The translations under genes and the position numbers were made by a program. A stretch of 64,000 nt of DNA from CAZWKQ01 sp964634005 (GTDB lineage Bacteria > Bacteroidota > Bacteroidia > Bacteroidales > JACABE01), in assembly GCA_964634005.1 (NCBI GenBank), contig CAZWKQ010000006.1, positions 62,001 to 126,000 on the forward strand, in the 5' to 3' direction. Of this stretch, positions 19,239 through 28,273 are shown one piece after another. Each line of letters opens with the position of its first letter. Position 1 is the stretch's first letter. Below the pieces are notes generated by a model. The model worked only from the letters and a program-made list of their open reading frames with translations. It did no database searches and had not been told where the DNA came from.

Positions 19239-20114
19239 ATGAGCAGTATTATAGTCCCCAAATGGGTAAAAAAGTTTTGGTTTGTTAAGGACAAAAAGCC
19301 TTATTATCCCGAAAATATTTTTGAGGAAATAAAAAATAAAACTCAAAAACTTGTATCCGACAAACCTGTTGTTTCTGTTTGTATTGTTGCATACAATGAA
19401 GAAATGAACGTATTGAGGTCTATTGCTTCTTTGGCTGAACAAAAAACCACTTATCCGATTGAAATTATTTGTATTGACAATAATTCAACCGACAATACAA
19501 AAGAGATAATGGAAAAAACCGGCGTTAAAGTTTACTCTCAACCAAAGAAAGGTATTGCCAATGCCCGTCAAAAAGCTCTCGAAATGGCACAAGGCAAATA
19601 TTACTTATGCGGTGATGCCGATTGTATTTATCCTCCTACATGGGTTGAACAAATAATGAAAAAATTATCAAAACCGGGTATTGCAGGAGTTTATGGCAGA
19701 GTTGCTTTTTATTCAAAAAATTATTCTACATTACGCATTGGTTTTGCTTTTTACGAATTTATTAAATATATCATTCACGATTTAAGAGGCATAAAACGCC
19801 CTGAATTAAGTGCCGGTGGAGCAAACTTCGGCTTTATAAAGGAATATGCCGATAAAATCGGCGGATGGAACACCTCAATAAAAAGAGGCTCCGACGGTTA
19901 TATGGCATGGAAACTCAAAGACTACGGTAAAGTTGTACCTATAAGAGGGAGAAAATCTCTTGTATGGACAGTTGACCGTTCACTTACAAGAGACGGCAAC
20001 TTATTTGTTTCAACATTAATCCGCATTTTTAAAGAACTCGGCAGAATTCCCGAATATCTCACAAAACAAAAAGGAGAATATAAAACTGTTGACTCTAATA
20101 AATTAAAAGAATAA
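19239..20114 (+). CDS. Family 2 glycosyltransferase (GT-A fold)
   Basis: The 291-residue soluble enzyme carries the GT2 nucleotide-binding start (VSVCIVAYNEEMNVLRSIAS, residues ~47-66), IDNNSTDNT and the metal-binding DxD-type GDADCIYPPTW. A later AGGANFGFIKEYADKIGGW stands in the acceptor region. It should add one sugar to the growing lipid-linked unit in the cytoplasm. A TATATTTG at 19210-19217 resembles a -7 element but lacks a matching TTG upstream, so an internal promoter is doubtful. Confidence 0.88.
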   Translation: MSSIIVPKWVKKFWFVKDKKPYYPENIFEEIKNKTQKLVSDKPVVSVCIVAYNEEMNVLRSIASLAEQKTTYPIEIICIDNNSTDNTKEIMEKTGVKVYSQPKKGIANARQKALEMAQGKYYLCGDADCIYPPTWVEQIMKKLSKPGIAGVYGRVAFYSKNYSTLRIGFAFYEFIKYIIHDLRGIKRPELSAGGANFGFIKEYADKIGGWNTSIKRGSDGYMAWKLKDYGKVVPIRGRKSLVWTVDRSLTRDGNLFVSTLIRIFKELGRIPEYLTKQKGEYKTVDSNKLKE

Positions 20115-20117
20115 AAA

Positions 20118-20276
20118 ATGCAAGGTGTAATACAGGACTTACTTATTGGCTTTATTTTATTCACACCAATAGGCTTTTTGGCCGGATATCTTCAACATAA
20201 AAAAGATAATGAAAAACAAAAAAAAGAACAAAGTAATTCCGAAATCTTATCACAAAACCAAAATAATATCAAGTAA
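20118..20276 (+). CDS. Small single-pass membrane protein, 52 residues
   Basis: An ATG three bases after the stop of the upstream glycosyltransferase opens a 52-codon frame ending at TAA 20274-20276, 12 bp before the next glycosyltransferase gene. It encodes MQGVIQDLLIGFILFTPIGF, then LAGYLQHKKDNEKQKKEQ and a polar Asn/Gln-rich tail. That is one hydrophobic helix (residues ~8-24) followed by a very basic cytoplasmic stretch. The frame fills exactly the gap in a tightly packed operon, which argues that it is real. I recognise no family. It might anchor or tether glycosyltransferases to the membrane; this is a guess. Confidence 0.6.
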   Translation: MQGVIQDLLIGFILFTPIGFLAGYLQHKKDNEKQKKEQSNSEILSQNQNNIK

Positions 20277-20288
20277 ACTCCTAAAATT

Positions 20289-21224
20289 ATGAAAACTGAA
20301 ATTGATAATTCAAAATATCCTTTAGTATCGGTTGTAACCATAAACTATGACCACCCTGAAGTTACTTGTGCAATGCTTGAAACTTTGACAAAAGTAACTT
20401 ATCCGAATATCGAAATTATTGTTGTTGATAACGCTTCTCCAAATGATGACCCATCAATAATTAAAGAGCGTTTCCCTGATATTATTTTTATTCAAAGCGA
20501 GAAAAATCTCGGGTTTCCTGGAGGCAACGATTTAGGTATAAGACAATCAAAAGGAAAATACATTCTGCTTCTAAACAATGATACCGAAGTTACCGAAAGT
20601 TTTTTGGAACCTTTAGTCGATAAAATGGAATATGACGATAATATAGGGATAGTTAGCCCCAAAATAAAATTTTATGACCCTCCGCAACTTATTCAATATG
20701 CAGGTATTACACCTATCAATTTACTCACTATAAGAAGCAAAGGAATTGGGTTTGAAGAAGTTGATAAAGGACAATACGACAAAGATACAATGCAAGCCTA
20801 TGCACACGGTGCAGCTATGATGGTTAGACGTGAAGCAATCGAAAAAGTCGGTATGATGGCCGATATTTACTTCCTATATTACGAAGAGTTAGATTGGTGT
20901 TATCGTATCAGACAAGCCGGATATACAATATGGTATGTTCATAACTCTTTGATTTATCATAAAGAATCTGTTTCCACCGGAAGACTAAGTCCATTCAGAA
21001 CTTATTATATCAATAGATCGCGTTGGTTATATATGCGAAGACATGTTAAGGGATTCAGACTTGTTTTAGCTGTTATTTATCAGCTCTTTGCCGCTTTTCC
21101 CAAAAACAGCCTCTTTTTCATTCTTAAAGGCGATTTTAAAAGTTTAAAGGCCTACTGGAGAGCCTTTGCATGGATAATTATTCATTGGAATAATAAAAAA
21201 ATATTTGAAAATCCTAAACTTTAA
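20289..21224 (+). CDS. Family 2 glycosyltransferase (rhamnosyltransferase-like), copy 1
   Basis: The 311-residue protein shows the GT2 pattern LVSVVTINYDHPEVTCAMLE, VVDNASPNDDP, NLGFPGGNDLGI and the DxD-like LLNNDTEV, then AHGAAMMVRREAIEKVG and the EELDWCYRIRQAGY catalytic segment. It matches the rhamnosyltransferase-like clade that forms repeat-unit linkages. The next gene is a close paralogue, sharing motif order and the same C-terminus (IFENPKL). Confidence 0.88.
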   Translation: MKTEIDNSKYPLVSVVTINYDHPEVTCAMLETLTKVTYPNIEIIVVDNASPNDDPSIIKERFPDIIFIQSEKNLGFPGGNDLGIRQSKGKYILLLNNDTEVTESFLEPLVDKMEYDDNIGIVSPKIKFYDPPQLIQYAGITPINLLTIRSKGIGFEEVDKGQYDKDTMQAYAHGAAMMVRREAIEKVGMMADIYFLYYEELDWCYRIRQAGYTIWYVHNSLIYHKESVSTGRLSPFRTYYINRSRWLYMRRHVKGFRLVLAVIYQLFAAFPKNSLFFILKGDFKSLKAYWRAFAWIIIHWNNKKIFENPKL

Positions 21225-21246
21225 ATATTTTTCTTAACTTTAGCCA

Positions 21247-22191
21247 ATGAATGAACCTTTACAAAGAAATCTAAAAAAAAACTATCCATTAGTTTCAATA
21301 ATCTCGATTAACTATAACAATTCTTATGATACTTGCGATTTGATTGAATCATTAAATAATATTTCCTATCCTAATTTCGAAATTATTATTGTTGATAATT
21401 GTTCAACTTCAGATAATCCACAAATAATAAAAGAAAAATACCCTAATATTACTCTAATTATTAATAATATAAACGTTGGGTTTCCCGGTGGCAACAATGT
21501 CGGAATTTTGAAAGCCAAAGGCAAGTATATATTGCTTTTAAACAATGATTGCATAGTAACCAAAAACTTTCTTGAGCCTTTGGTCGAGAAACTCGAAAAC
21601 AATTCAAATATCGGTGCTGTTAGTCCTAAAATAAAATTCTTCTATAACCCCGAGAAAATTCAATATGCAGGCTCACTTCCCGTGAACAAATATACTATAA
21701 GAACTCACGCTATCGGCTATAATGAAACTGATACTGGACAATATGACACCGACAGTGAAACTTATTGTACTCATGGTGCAGCAATGATGGTTCCTATTGA
21801 GATAATAAAAAAGGTCGGATTAATGTCTTACATTTTTTTTCTTTATTATGAAGAACTTGACTGGATCGAAAGGATAAAAAGAGCCGGTTACAAAGTTTTT
21901 TATGTTCATAACTCGGTTGTTTATCATAAAGAATCGAAATCTACAGGTAAATTAAGCCCATTGAAAATATATTATCTGAACCGAAACAGAATTCTTTATC
22001 TCAGAAGAAATACCCATGGTAAAGTATTTATAATTGCGATTCTCTTTCAACTTTTGATCGCAATACCAAAAAATGCAACATTTTTTTTATTGAAAGGTAA
22101 ATTTAATCTTTTTTATGCTTATCTTAGAGCAATAATTTGGCATATCAAAAATCTTTTCAATGAAAATATTTTTGAAAATCCAAAATTATAG
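21247..22191 (+). CDS. Family 2 glycosyltransferase (rhamnosyltransferase-like), copy 2
   Basis: This 314-residue enzyme is colinear with the preceding gene: LVSIISINYNNSYDTCDLIE, VGFPGGNNVGI, LLNNDCIV, THGAAMMVPIEIIKKVG, YYEELDWIERIKRAGY and the shared ending IFENPKL. The pair clearly arose by tandem duplication. One active-site neighbour differs (DWCYRI in copy 1, DWIERI in copy 2) and the DxD-like residue pair differs (NNDTE versus NNDCI), so donor or acceptor may have shifted. Confidence 0.87.
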   Translation: MNEPLQRNLKKNYPLVSIISINYNNSYDTCDLIESLNNISYPNFEIIIVDNCSTSDNPQIIKEKYPNITLIINNINVGFPGGNNVGILKAKGKYILLLNNDCIVTKNFLEPLVEKLENNSNIGAVSPKIKFFYNPEKIQYAGSLPVNKYTIRTHAIGYNETDTGQYDTDSETYCTHGAAMMVPIEIIKKVGLMSYIFFLYYEELDWIERIKRAGYKVFYVHNSVVYHKESKSTGKLSPLKIYYLNRNRILYLRRNTHGKVFIIAILFQLLIAIPKNATFFLLKGKFNLFYAYLRAIIWHIKNLFNENIFENPKL

Positions 22192-22224
22192 TTTTAAAGC
22201 CTTTTTAATAATTTGATTTTTATC

Positions 22225-23415
22225 ATGTTGATTGTTGCAGAAATAATTATCTTGGTTTTTAGCATTTACATTTTATTATCAGTATTGTACTTTTTTTTAT
22301 TCTCATTTAGCGGATTATTCGGTTACAGAATAAAAAAAAGTAAACAAATAATTAACAGAAAATATGCAATTTTATTCCCTGCATATAAAGAAGATGATGT
22401 CATTGTAAACTCTGTTGAAGAAGCTCAAAAAATAAATTATCCTTCTGATTTATTTGAAATTATTGTATTATCCGATCAACTTAAAGAAGAAACCATAGAA
22501 GCTCTTAAAAGAAAAAATATTACAATACTTGAAGTTCAAAACCAAACCCATACAAAAGTTAATGCACTGAAAACGGTAATAAACTATTTGAACGACAAAG
22601 ACTTTGACTATACAATAATTCTTGATGCAGATAACGTTATGGAACCTGATTTTTTATCGAAAGTAAATTCGGTTGTAGATGAAAATAAAAAAGTAATCCA
22701 AGCTCACCGAACAGCTAAGAATAAAAATACACAATATGCTATCCTTGATGCACTAAGTGAAGAAATTAACAATCATATTTTCAGAAAAGGACATAGAGTT
22801 ATAGGCTTGTCGGCAGCTTTAATAGGATCCGCTATTGCTATAGAAAAGAAAATTTTTATAGAATATATTGGTAAAATTTATGCTATCGGAGGCTTCGATA
22901 AAGAACTCGAAATATTACTTTTAAAAAACAATATTTCAATAGATTATATAGATTATGCCTATGTTTACGACGAAAAAATACAAAATTCATCCTCTTTTGA
23001 AAATCAAAGAAGAAGATGGTTAGCAGCTCAATTCTATTATTTCGGAAAATATTTCTTCGATTCGTTTAAATCACTTATAACTAAGAGAAACATCAACTAT
23101 TTTAATAAAACTATTCAAATGTTTTTCTTACCCCGAATTTTAACTTTGGGATTATCATTTATTTTCACAATAATTTTCTACTTACTAAATAGAAGCTACA
23201 TTTTCGATATCTGGTTATTATCATTTGTTCTTTGTTGTTTAACTATAATTTTTGCCATTCCACGAAAATTTTATACAAAAAAAAATCTCAATTCTTTATT
23301 TTTTCTGCCTAAAATATTTTTTACTTTGCTTTTGCTTCTTTTTAAACTAAAGGGAGCTAACAAAAAATTCATTCATACTAAACATAATTTTAAACAAAAT
23401 ACAACTAAACAATGA
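22225..23415 (+). CDS. Membrane-bound family 2 glycosyltransferase, copy A
   Basis: The start is set at the ATG at 22225 rather than an in-frame TTG at 22213. An N-terminal membrane helix (residues ~5-30) precedes a GT2 domain with YAILFPAYKEDDVI, DxD (ILDADNV) and a QRRRW motif (ENQRRRWLAAQF), the signature of processive synthases. Two C-terminal helices follow. It is a paralogue of 28274-29458, with an almost identical core (SEEINNHIFRKGHR). Its stop overlaps the start of the next gene (ATGA), showing translational coupling with the asparagine-synthetase homologue. Confidence 0.85.
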   Translation: MLIVAEIIILVFSIYILLSVLYFFLFSFSGLFGYRIKKSKQIINRKYAILFPAYKEDDVIVNSVEEAQKINYPSDLFEIIVLSDQLKEETIEALKRKNITILEVQNQTHTKVNALKTVINYLNDKDFDYTIILDADNVMEPDFLSKVNSVVDENKKVIQAHRTAKNKNTQYAILDALSEEINNHIFRKGHRVIGLSAALIGSAIAIEKKIFIEYIGKIYAIGGFDKELEILLLKNNISIDYIDYAYVYDEKIQNSSSFENQRRRWLAAQFYYFGKYFFDSFKSLITKRNINYFNKTIQMFFLPRILTLGLSFIFTIIFYLLNRSYIFDIWLLSFVLCCLTIIFAIPRKFYTKKNLNSLFFLPKIFFTLLLLLFKLKGANKKFIHTKHNFKQNTTKQ

Positions 23416-25178
23416 AAAAAATTATCGGATCTTTCGATTTTTCGAGCAAAGAAGATAATCTTTCGGTAAAATATAAAAATGAACTGCAATTCGATTTACA
23501 AGTATATTACTCATCAGAATTTGAAAAAGCTGATTTTGATGAACATAAAATTATTTTTACCGGAAACATTTATAATACTGATAAAATTTCCGATTTTTTC
23601 GACATTACTCATTATGAAAATATCGCCGAACTTTTACTAAAAATATACCTTAAAGAGAATTTAAAGGCTTTTAAAAAAGTTGACGGGGAATATACAATTG
23701 TAATAATTTCGAAACTTGAAACTATTATTGTTAGAGACAAAAATGGTTGTGGAATACCAATTTATTACAACGAGAACTATTTTTCAAACAGCTTTACCGA
23801 TATTTTAAATCTAACAAAAAGTAAAGCAATCGACAAGGATTCAATTAAAGCATTTCTAAACTTAGGATATATACCTTCACCAAATACCCCATTTATTAAC
23901 ATAAAAAAGATGTCAGGGGGCAGTTTCCTATATCACAGGTACCATGTTTCTACAATAGAAGGCAATTTATTCGATTATGAAGACTTTCTGAAAGGGGTTC
24001 ATAAATCTGTTTCCTCAAATGATGATAAAAATGATAATAAATATGAAATATTCAATACATTACTTAACGAAGCTACTGAAAAAAGGATTATAAACAAAGA
24101 AAATATAGGAGTAATAGATTTTCAGGGCTTTTCAAAAAAACTTCAAAAATCAAATGACTTCAATTATTTTTTATCCGATGACAGTAATTCAAGAATTATA
24201 AAGCATCATGATATTGAAATTCTACCAGAAATTATATCAACTTTTGAAATACCTTTCAATGACAACAACTTAATTCACAATTGTATTTTTATCAGTAAAA
24301 TCAAAGAAGCTAATCCTGACAAACTTCTTGTTTTTGAAGGAATTAAATACATTTTTGGAACGAATGCCTCCAACATAAACAAATATTTTAAACTAAAAAG
24401 ACTTAAATTGCTGTTTTTATACAAAGTTATTTTTAAACTCTTGAATTTAAGTTTGTTTAATAAAAATACTCGCATATTACCATTACGTATTCTAATAAAA
24501 AGGATCATCAAACTTTATTCAATAGAAAGAGGAGGATTTTCGAAAAAAGAACTTGAAAAACTTATACATAACGGCAGTAAAAAATGGGTTAATAATTACC
24601 GTAAATCTCTGCCTATAAAACCATTAAATTTCGAAGAAGCTTACAATGTTCATAATTATTTTATTGATATAAGGCAGTGCTTGAATGAAATTGAAATATT
24701 TCAGTTTGAAAAAATATGTGAGCATTATAACATTGATGTTAGTTTTCCTTTTTTGGGAAATGAAATTTATGATTTCATTAAAACAATTTCATTGAACGAA
24801 AAGGCCGGCGGTACGGTTAATAACAATAAACCATATCATAATTCTTCAAAAAATTTTATAAACAATCTACTTAATAATACTAATTATCAATCTGATTACT
24901 TTTTAAATATCAATCAGGCAAGTTACTTATATGATATTAATCTCAGGAAAAAATTATACAATTACATTCTAAATGCTGATGCGACTAATCAGCTACTTAA
25001 CAAAAAAATGATAGTATCGTTTACCGAAAAAATCGAAAAAGAAATGATTAGTAATAAAATAAACAATAAGTCACTGATGAGTTTATCATTCCAATTTTTT
25101 AATTTATTAATTTTGAATCTTTGGTGGGATATATTTATTAATAACAAAAAAGGGAAAAGTTTAAAAGATTTTTACTAA
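23412..25178 (+). CDS. Degenerate asparagine-synthetase-like protein of the exopolysaccharide locus
   Basis: The 588-residue product follows the two-domain layout of glutamine-hydrolysing asparagine synthetases, but both active sites look lost. The N-terminal glutaminase should start with Cys2 and here starts MKKIIGSFDF. It still shows the family landmarks VDGEYTIVI, RDKNGCGIPIYY and KKMSGGSFLYH. In the C-terminal domain the pyrophosphate loop SGGxDSS is replaced by DFQGFSKKL, and the later Gly/Asp-rich loop by VFEGIKYIFGT, although FPFLGNEIYDFIKTI remains. It may be a structural or regulatory relative, or act on sugars by a changed mechanism. Start overlaps the upstream gene by 4 bp. Base composition is as AT-rich as its neighbours. 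Confidence 0.7.
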   Translation: MKKIIGSFDFSSKEDNLSVKYKNELQFDLQVYYSSEFEKADFDEHKIIFTGNIYNTDKISDFFDITHYENIAELLLKIYLKENLKAFKKVDGEYTIVIISKLETIIVRDKNGCGIPIYYNENYFSNSFTDILNLTKSKAIDKDSIKAFLNLGYIPSPNTPFINIKKMSGGSFLYHRYHVSTIEGNLFDYEDFLKGVHKSVSSNDDKNDNKYEIFNTLLNEATEKRIINKENIGVIDFQGFSKKLQKSNDFNYFLSDDSNSRIIKHHDIEILPEIISTFEIPFNDNNLIHNCIFISKIKEANPDKLLVFEGIKYIFGTNASNINKYFKLKRLKLLFLYKVIFKLLNLSLFNKNTRILPLRILIKRIIKLYSIERGGFSKKELEKLIHNGSKKWVNNYRKSLPIKPLNFEEAYNVHNYFIDIRQCLNEIEIFQFEKICEHYNIDVSFPFLGNEIYDFIKTISLNEKAGGTVNNNKPYHNSSKNFINNLLNNTNYQSDYFLNINQASYLYDINLRKKLYNYILNADATNQLLNKKMIVSFTEKIEKEMISNKINNKSLMSLSFQFFNLLILNLWWDIFINNKKGKSLKDFY

Positions 25179-25299
25179 TTTTATCAAAAAAAATCAAATT
25201 AATCAGGATATATTATTATTCAAATTTCGAAATAATTACTTTTTTTCATAGAGATAATTGATAATAAGTTTATTAAGAAACAAATTGACATTAAAGAAA

Positions 25300-26436
25300 A
25301 TGAGAATAGGTATAGAAGGACAAAGACTGTTTAGGGGAAAAAAGCATGGGATGGACATGGTTGCTCTTGAATTAATCAGAGAATTACAGAAGATCGACAA
25401 AACAAACGAATATTTTGTATATATAAGCCCTGATAAAGATGTTTGTCTAAATGAAACCGACAACTTTAAAATTAGATATGTAAATGGAGGATTCTATCCG
25501 AAATGGGAGCAAATATCGCTTCCAAAAGCCGTTAAAAACGATAAATGTCAATTACTTCATTGTACGAGTAATACAGCACCGCTTAGTATAAATATTCCGC
25601 TTGTACTTACACTTCACGATATCATTTATATGGAAAAAACCTATAGTCAGATATTAAAAGGAAGCGGGACTAATTACCAAAAATTCGGGAATATATATCG
25701 AAGATATGTTGTACCGAAAATCGTTAGAAAAAGTAATATGATAATTACAGTTTCTGAATTTGAAAAGAGAAGAATAGCCGATTTTTTTAAGATTGACGGT
25801 AGAAAATTAAAAGCAGTTTACAACGGTGTTAGTTCTCATTTTAAGAAAATTGAAGATAATAATGAACTACAAAGAGTAAAGGAAAAATATAAATTACCCG
25901 AAAAATTTATATTTTTCTTGGGAAATACTGACCCCAAAAAAAACACTAAAGGAGTACTGAAAGCTTTTTCGGATTTTTGCAGAATGAATAATGAATATCA
26001 ACTGGTTATGTTAGATTTCGAAAGAAATGAACTCGAAAAAATACTTGTTGAAATAAATGATATAAAATTGATTGACCGCATTCATCTAACGGGTTATGTA
26101 GTAAATACTGACTTGCCCGCTATTTATAATTTGAGTAAGTTGTTTCTTTATCCCTCGCTTCGTGAAAGTTTTGGTATTCCAATGCTCGAAGCAATGGCAT
26201 GTGGCACTCCTGTTATTACTTCAAACACTTCATCAATGCCCGAAGTTGCCGATGATGCAGCATTAATTATCGACCCTTTCAAAACAGAAGATATTACTGA
26301 TGCAATCATTTTATTATTAAACAACTCTGAACTCAGGCATCAATTAATTGAAAAAGGATATAAGCGAGCTTCAAAATATACTTGGAACGCTATGGCCGAA
26401 AATGTACATAAGATTTATATGGAAGTATTAAAATAA
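25300..26436 (+). CDS. Family 4 glycosyltransferase
   Basis: The ATG at 25300 (MRIGIEGQRLFRGKKHGMDM) is the natural start; a frame from a TTG at 25258 adds 14 unlikely residues. The 378-residue GT-B enzyme shows the family 4 C-terminal donor site: FIFFLGNTDPKKNTKGVLKA, HLTGYV and PSLRESFGIPMLEAMACGTP, which contains the EX7E motif, then EVADDAALIIDP. It should add a retained-configuration sugar in the cytoplasm. A 121-bp gap precedes it, the largest inside the locus, with no clear promoter seen. Confidence 0.9.
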   Translation: MRIGIEGQRLFRGKKHGMDMVALELIRELQKIDKTNEYFVYISPDKDVCLNETDNFKIRYVNGGFYPKWEQISLPKAVKNDKCQLLHCTSNTAPLSINIPLVLTLHDIIYMEKTYSQILKGSGTNYQKFGNIYRRYVVPKIVRKSNMIITVSEFEKRRIADFFKIDGRKLKAVYNGVSSHFKKIEDNNELQRVKEKYKLPEKFIFFLGNTDPKKNTKGVLKAFSDFCRMNNEYQLVMLDFERNELEKILVEINDIKLIDRIHLTGYVVNTDLPAIYNLSKLFLYPSLRESFGIPMLEAMACGTPVITSNTSSMPEVADDAALIIDPFKTEDITDAIILLLNNSELRHQLIEKGYKRASKYTWNAMAENVHKIYMEVLK

Positions 26437-26446
26437 AATCGCTGTT

Positions 26447-27652
26447 ATGAAAGGGAAAGATATTATAATTACCGGATTGCAACCTTGGGACGTTGAAATA
26501 GGCAGCAATTGTAAAAATATTGCCTTAGAATTCGCTAAGAACAACAGAGTTTTATACGTTAACGCTCCATTAGACAGATTTACTGCCATAAGAGAAAAAA
26601 ATGACCCCAAAACTATTAAAAGAAAAAAAGTATTAAAAGGCGAAATCCCTGATTTAACTCAAATACAAGAAAATTTATGGGAGTTAAACCCTCGTACTAT
26701 GCTTGAATCTATTAGTCGTCTCGGAATTGATTGGCTTTTCGATGCTTTGAATAAAATTAATAACAAACGTTTGGCTAAACAAATATCCTCAGCAATCGAT
26801 CGACTGAATTTTAAAAATATAATATTATTCAATGACAGCGATATGTTCAGAAGTTTTTATCTGAAAAAGCTCCTGCCAATTGATTTTGAAATATATTATA
26901 CACGTGATAATTTAATAGCAGTAGATTTTTGGAAAAAGCAAGGCATAAGAATAGAAGCGGAATATATGCGAAAAGCCGACCTTGTATGTGGAAATTCTAC
27001 TTATTTAACTTCGCTTGCAAAAAAATTCAACGAAAATTCTTTCTATGTAGGTCAAGGTTGCGATTTAACCATTTTTGACGAGAATCTTATAAAAGAAATA
27101 CCTGACGATATTAAAAATATCAAAAAACCAATTATTGGTTACATAGGTGCATTGGTAGCATTAAGATTAGACATTGAGATAATTGAATATCTCGCAAAAC
27201 AAAAACCTGAATGGAATATTGTATTAGTTGGTCCTGAAGACGAAGCATTTAAAAAATCTCAACTACATGAATACGAAAACGTTCACTTTTTGGGAGGTAA
27301 AAATCCCAACGAATTACCCTCATATCTTTACGCTTTTGATGTAGCAATAAATCCACAAATAGTGAATGAAGTTACAATTGGAAACTATCCCAGAAAAATT
27401 GACGAATATTTAGCTATGGGAAAACCAACAGTTGCAACAAAAACCGAAGCAATGAGCGTATTTGCTGATTATACATATCTTGCTGAAAACAAAGAAGAAT
27501 ATTTGCAAATGATTGAGATTGCATTGAAAGATAATGATAGTGGTAAAAAGCAAAAAATGATAGATTTTGCAAGAAGTCATAGCTGGGAAAATAGCGTAAA
27601 AGAAATTTACAAAGCAATTGAAACAGTAAAAAATAATAAAAATGGGTATTAA
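26447..27652 (+). CDS. Glycosyltransferase of the GT-B fold (family 1/4-like)
   Basis: This 401-residue enzyme starts MKGKDIIITGLQPWDVEIGS, a variant opening seen in Bacteroidota teichuronic or exopolysaccharide transferases. It keeps a GT-B C-terminal domain: PIIGYIGALVALRLDIEIIE, WNIVLVGPEDEAF, VHFLGGKNPNELPSYL and YPRKIDEYLAMGKPTVATKT. The EX7E motif is only partly kept (KIDEYLAMGKP). It overlaps the acyltransferase gene downstream by 11 bp. Confidence 0.82.
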   Translation: MKGKDIIITGLQPWDVEIGSNCKNIALEFAKNNRVLYVNAPLDRFTAIREKNDPKTIKRKKVLKGEIPDLTQIQENLWELNPRTMLESISRLGIDWLFDALNKINNKRLAKQISSAIDRLNFKNIILFNDSDMFRSFYLKKLLPIDFEIYYTRDNLIAVDFWKKQGIRIEAEYMRKADLVCGNSTYLTSLAKKFNENSFYVGQGCDLTIFDENLIKEIPDDIKNIKKPIIGYIGALVALRLDIEIIEYLAKQKPEWNIVLVGPEDEAFKKSQLHEYENVHFLGGKNPNELPSYLYAFDVAINPQIVNEVTIGNYPRKIDEYLAMGKPTVATKTEAMSVFADYTYLAENKEEYLQMIEIALKDNDSGKKQKMIDFARSHSWENSVKEIYKAIETVKNNKNGY

Positions 27653-28262
27653 AGAGAAAATTACTGCCAATGAAAAGGTAAAAAAAATTGTTCATTGGCT
27701 ATTAATTCCAAGAAATCAGGCTCGTCCAAGACTTTGGGTTAAAATTTTCATTAACCCTTTTATTCATAAAAAAGGTAAAAGAACACTTATAAGACGAAGA
27801 ACAAGAATGGATATTCTTCCATTTAATAAATTTTATATAGGAAACGACTCAACAATTGAAGATTTTGCAACTATTAACAATGGTGTTGGAGATGTATTTA
27901 TCGGAGATAGAACAAGAATAGGATTAGGCTGTACAATAATAGGACCTGTTAAAATTGGGAATGATATTATGCTTGCTCAAAACATTATTATTTCGGGATT
28001 AAATCATAATTATGAAAATATTTATCAACCAATAAGCACTCAAGGAATATCCACTTCACAGATTGTAATAGAAGACGAAACATGGATAGGAGCTAATTCG
28101 GTAATTGTAGCAGGAGTTACAATCGGAAAGCATTGTGTAATAGCAGGCGGCAGTGTAGTTACAAAAAGTGTTCCACCCTATTCAATAGTTGCCGGCAATC
28201 CTGCCAAAATCTTAAAAAAGTACAATTTCGAAACAGAAAAATGGGAAAAAGTAATTAGCTAA
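27642..28262 (+). CDS. Left-handed beta-helix acyltransferase (WcaF/maltose acetyltransferase-like)
   Basis: The 206-residue protein has hexapeptide repeats typical of sugar O-acetyltransferases: IGNDSTIEDFATINNGVGDV, IGDRTRIGLGCTIIGPVKIG and the closing ETWIGANSVIVAGVTIGKHC, then VAGNPAKILKKY. The catalytic His lies in SGLNHNYEN. It should acetylate a sugar of the repeat unit or its precursor. Trimeric, cytoplasmic. The gene is translationally coupled to the upstream transferase. Confidence 0.88.
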   Translation: MGIKEKITANEKVKKIVHWLLIPRNQARPRLWVKIFINPFIHKKGKRTLIRRRTRMDILPFNKFYIGNDSTIEDFATINNGVGDVFIGDRTRIGLGCTIIGPVKIGNDIMLAQNIIISGLNHNYENIYQPISTQGISTSQIVIEDETWIGANSVIVAGVTIGKHCVIAGGSVVTKSVPPYSIVAGNPAKILKKYNFETEKWEKVIS

Positions 28263-28273
28263 TAAAATTGATT

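Noticed and set aside
23412..25178. Functional asparagine synthetase
   Set aside because: Cys2 and the SGGxDSS loop are absent, so the standard activity is not supported.
27410..27695. Minus-strand frames rich in Phe and Cys across the glycosyltransferase/acyltransferase junction
   Set aside because: They are antisense to two well-supported genes and have the low-complexity composition expected from AT-rich shadows.
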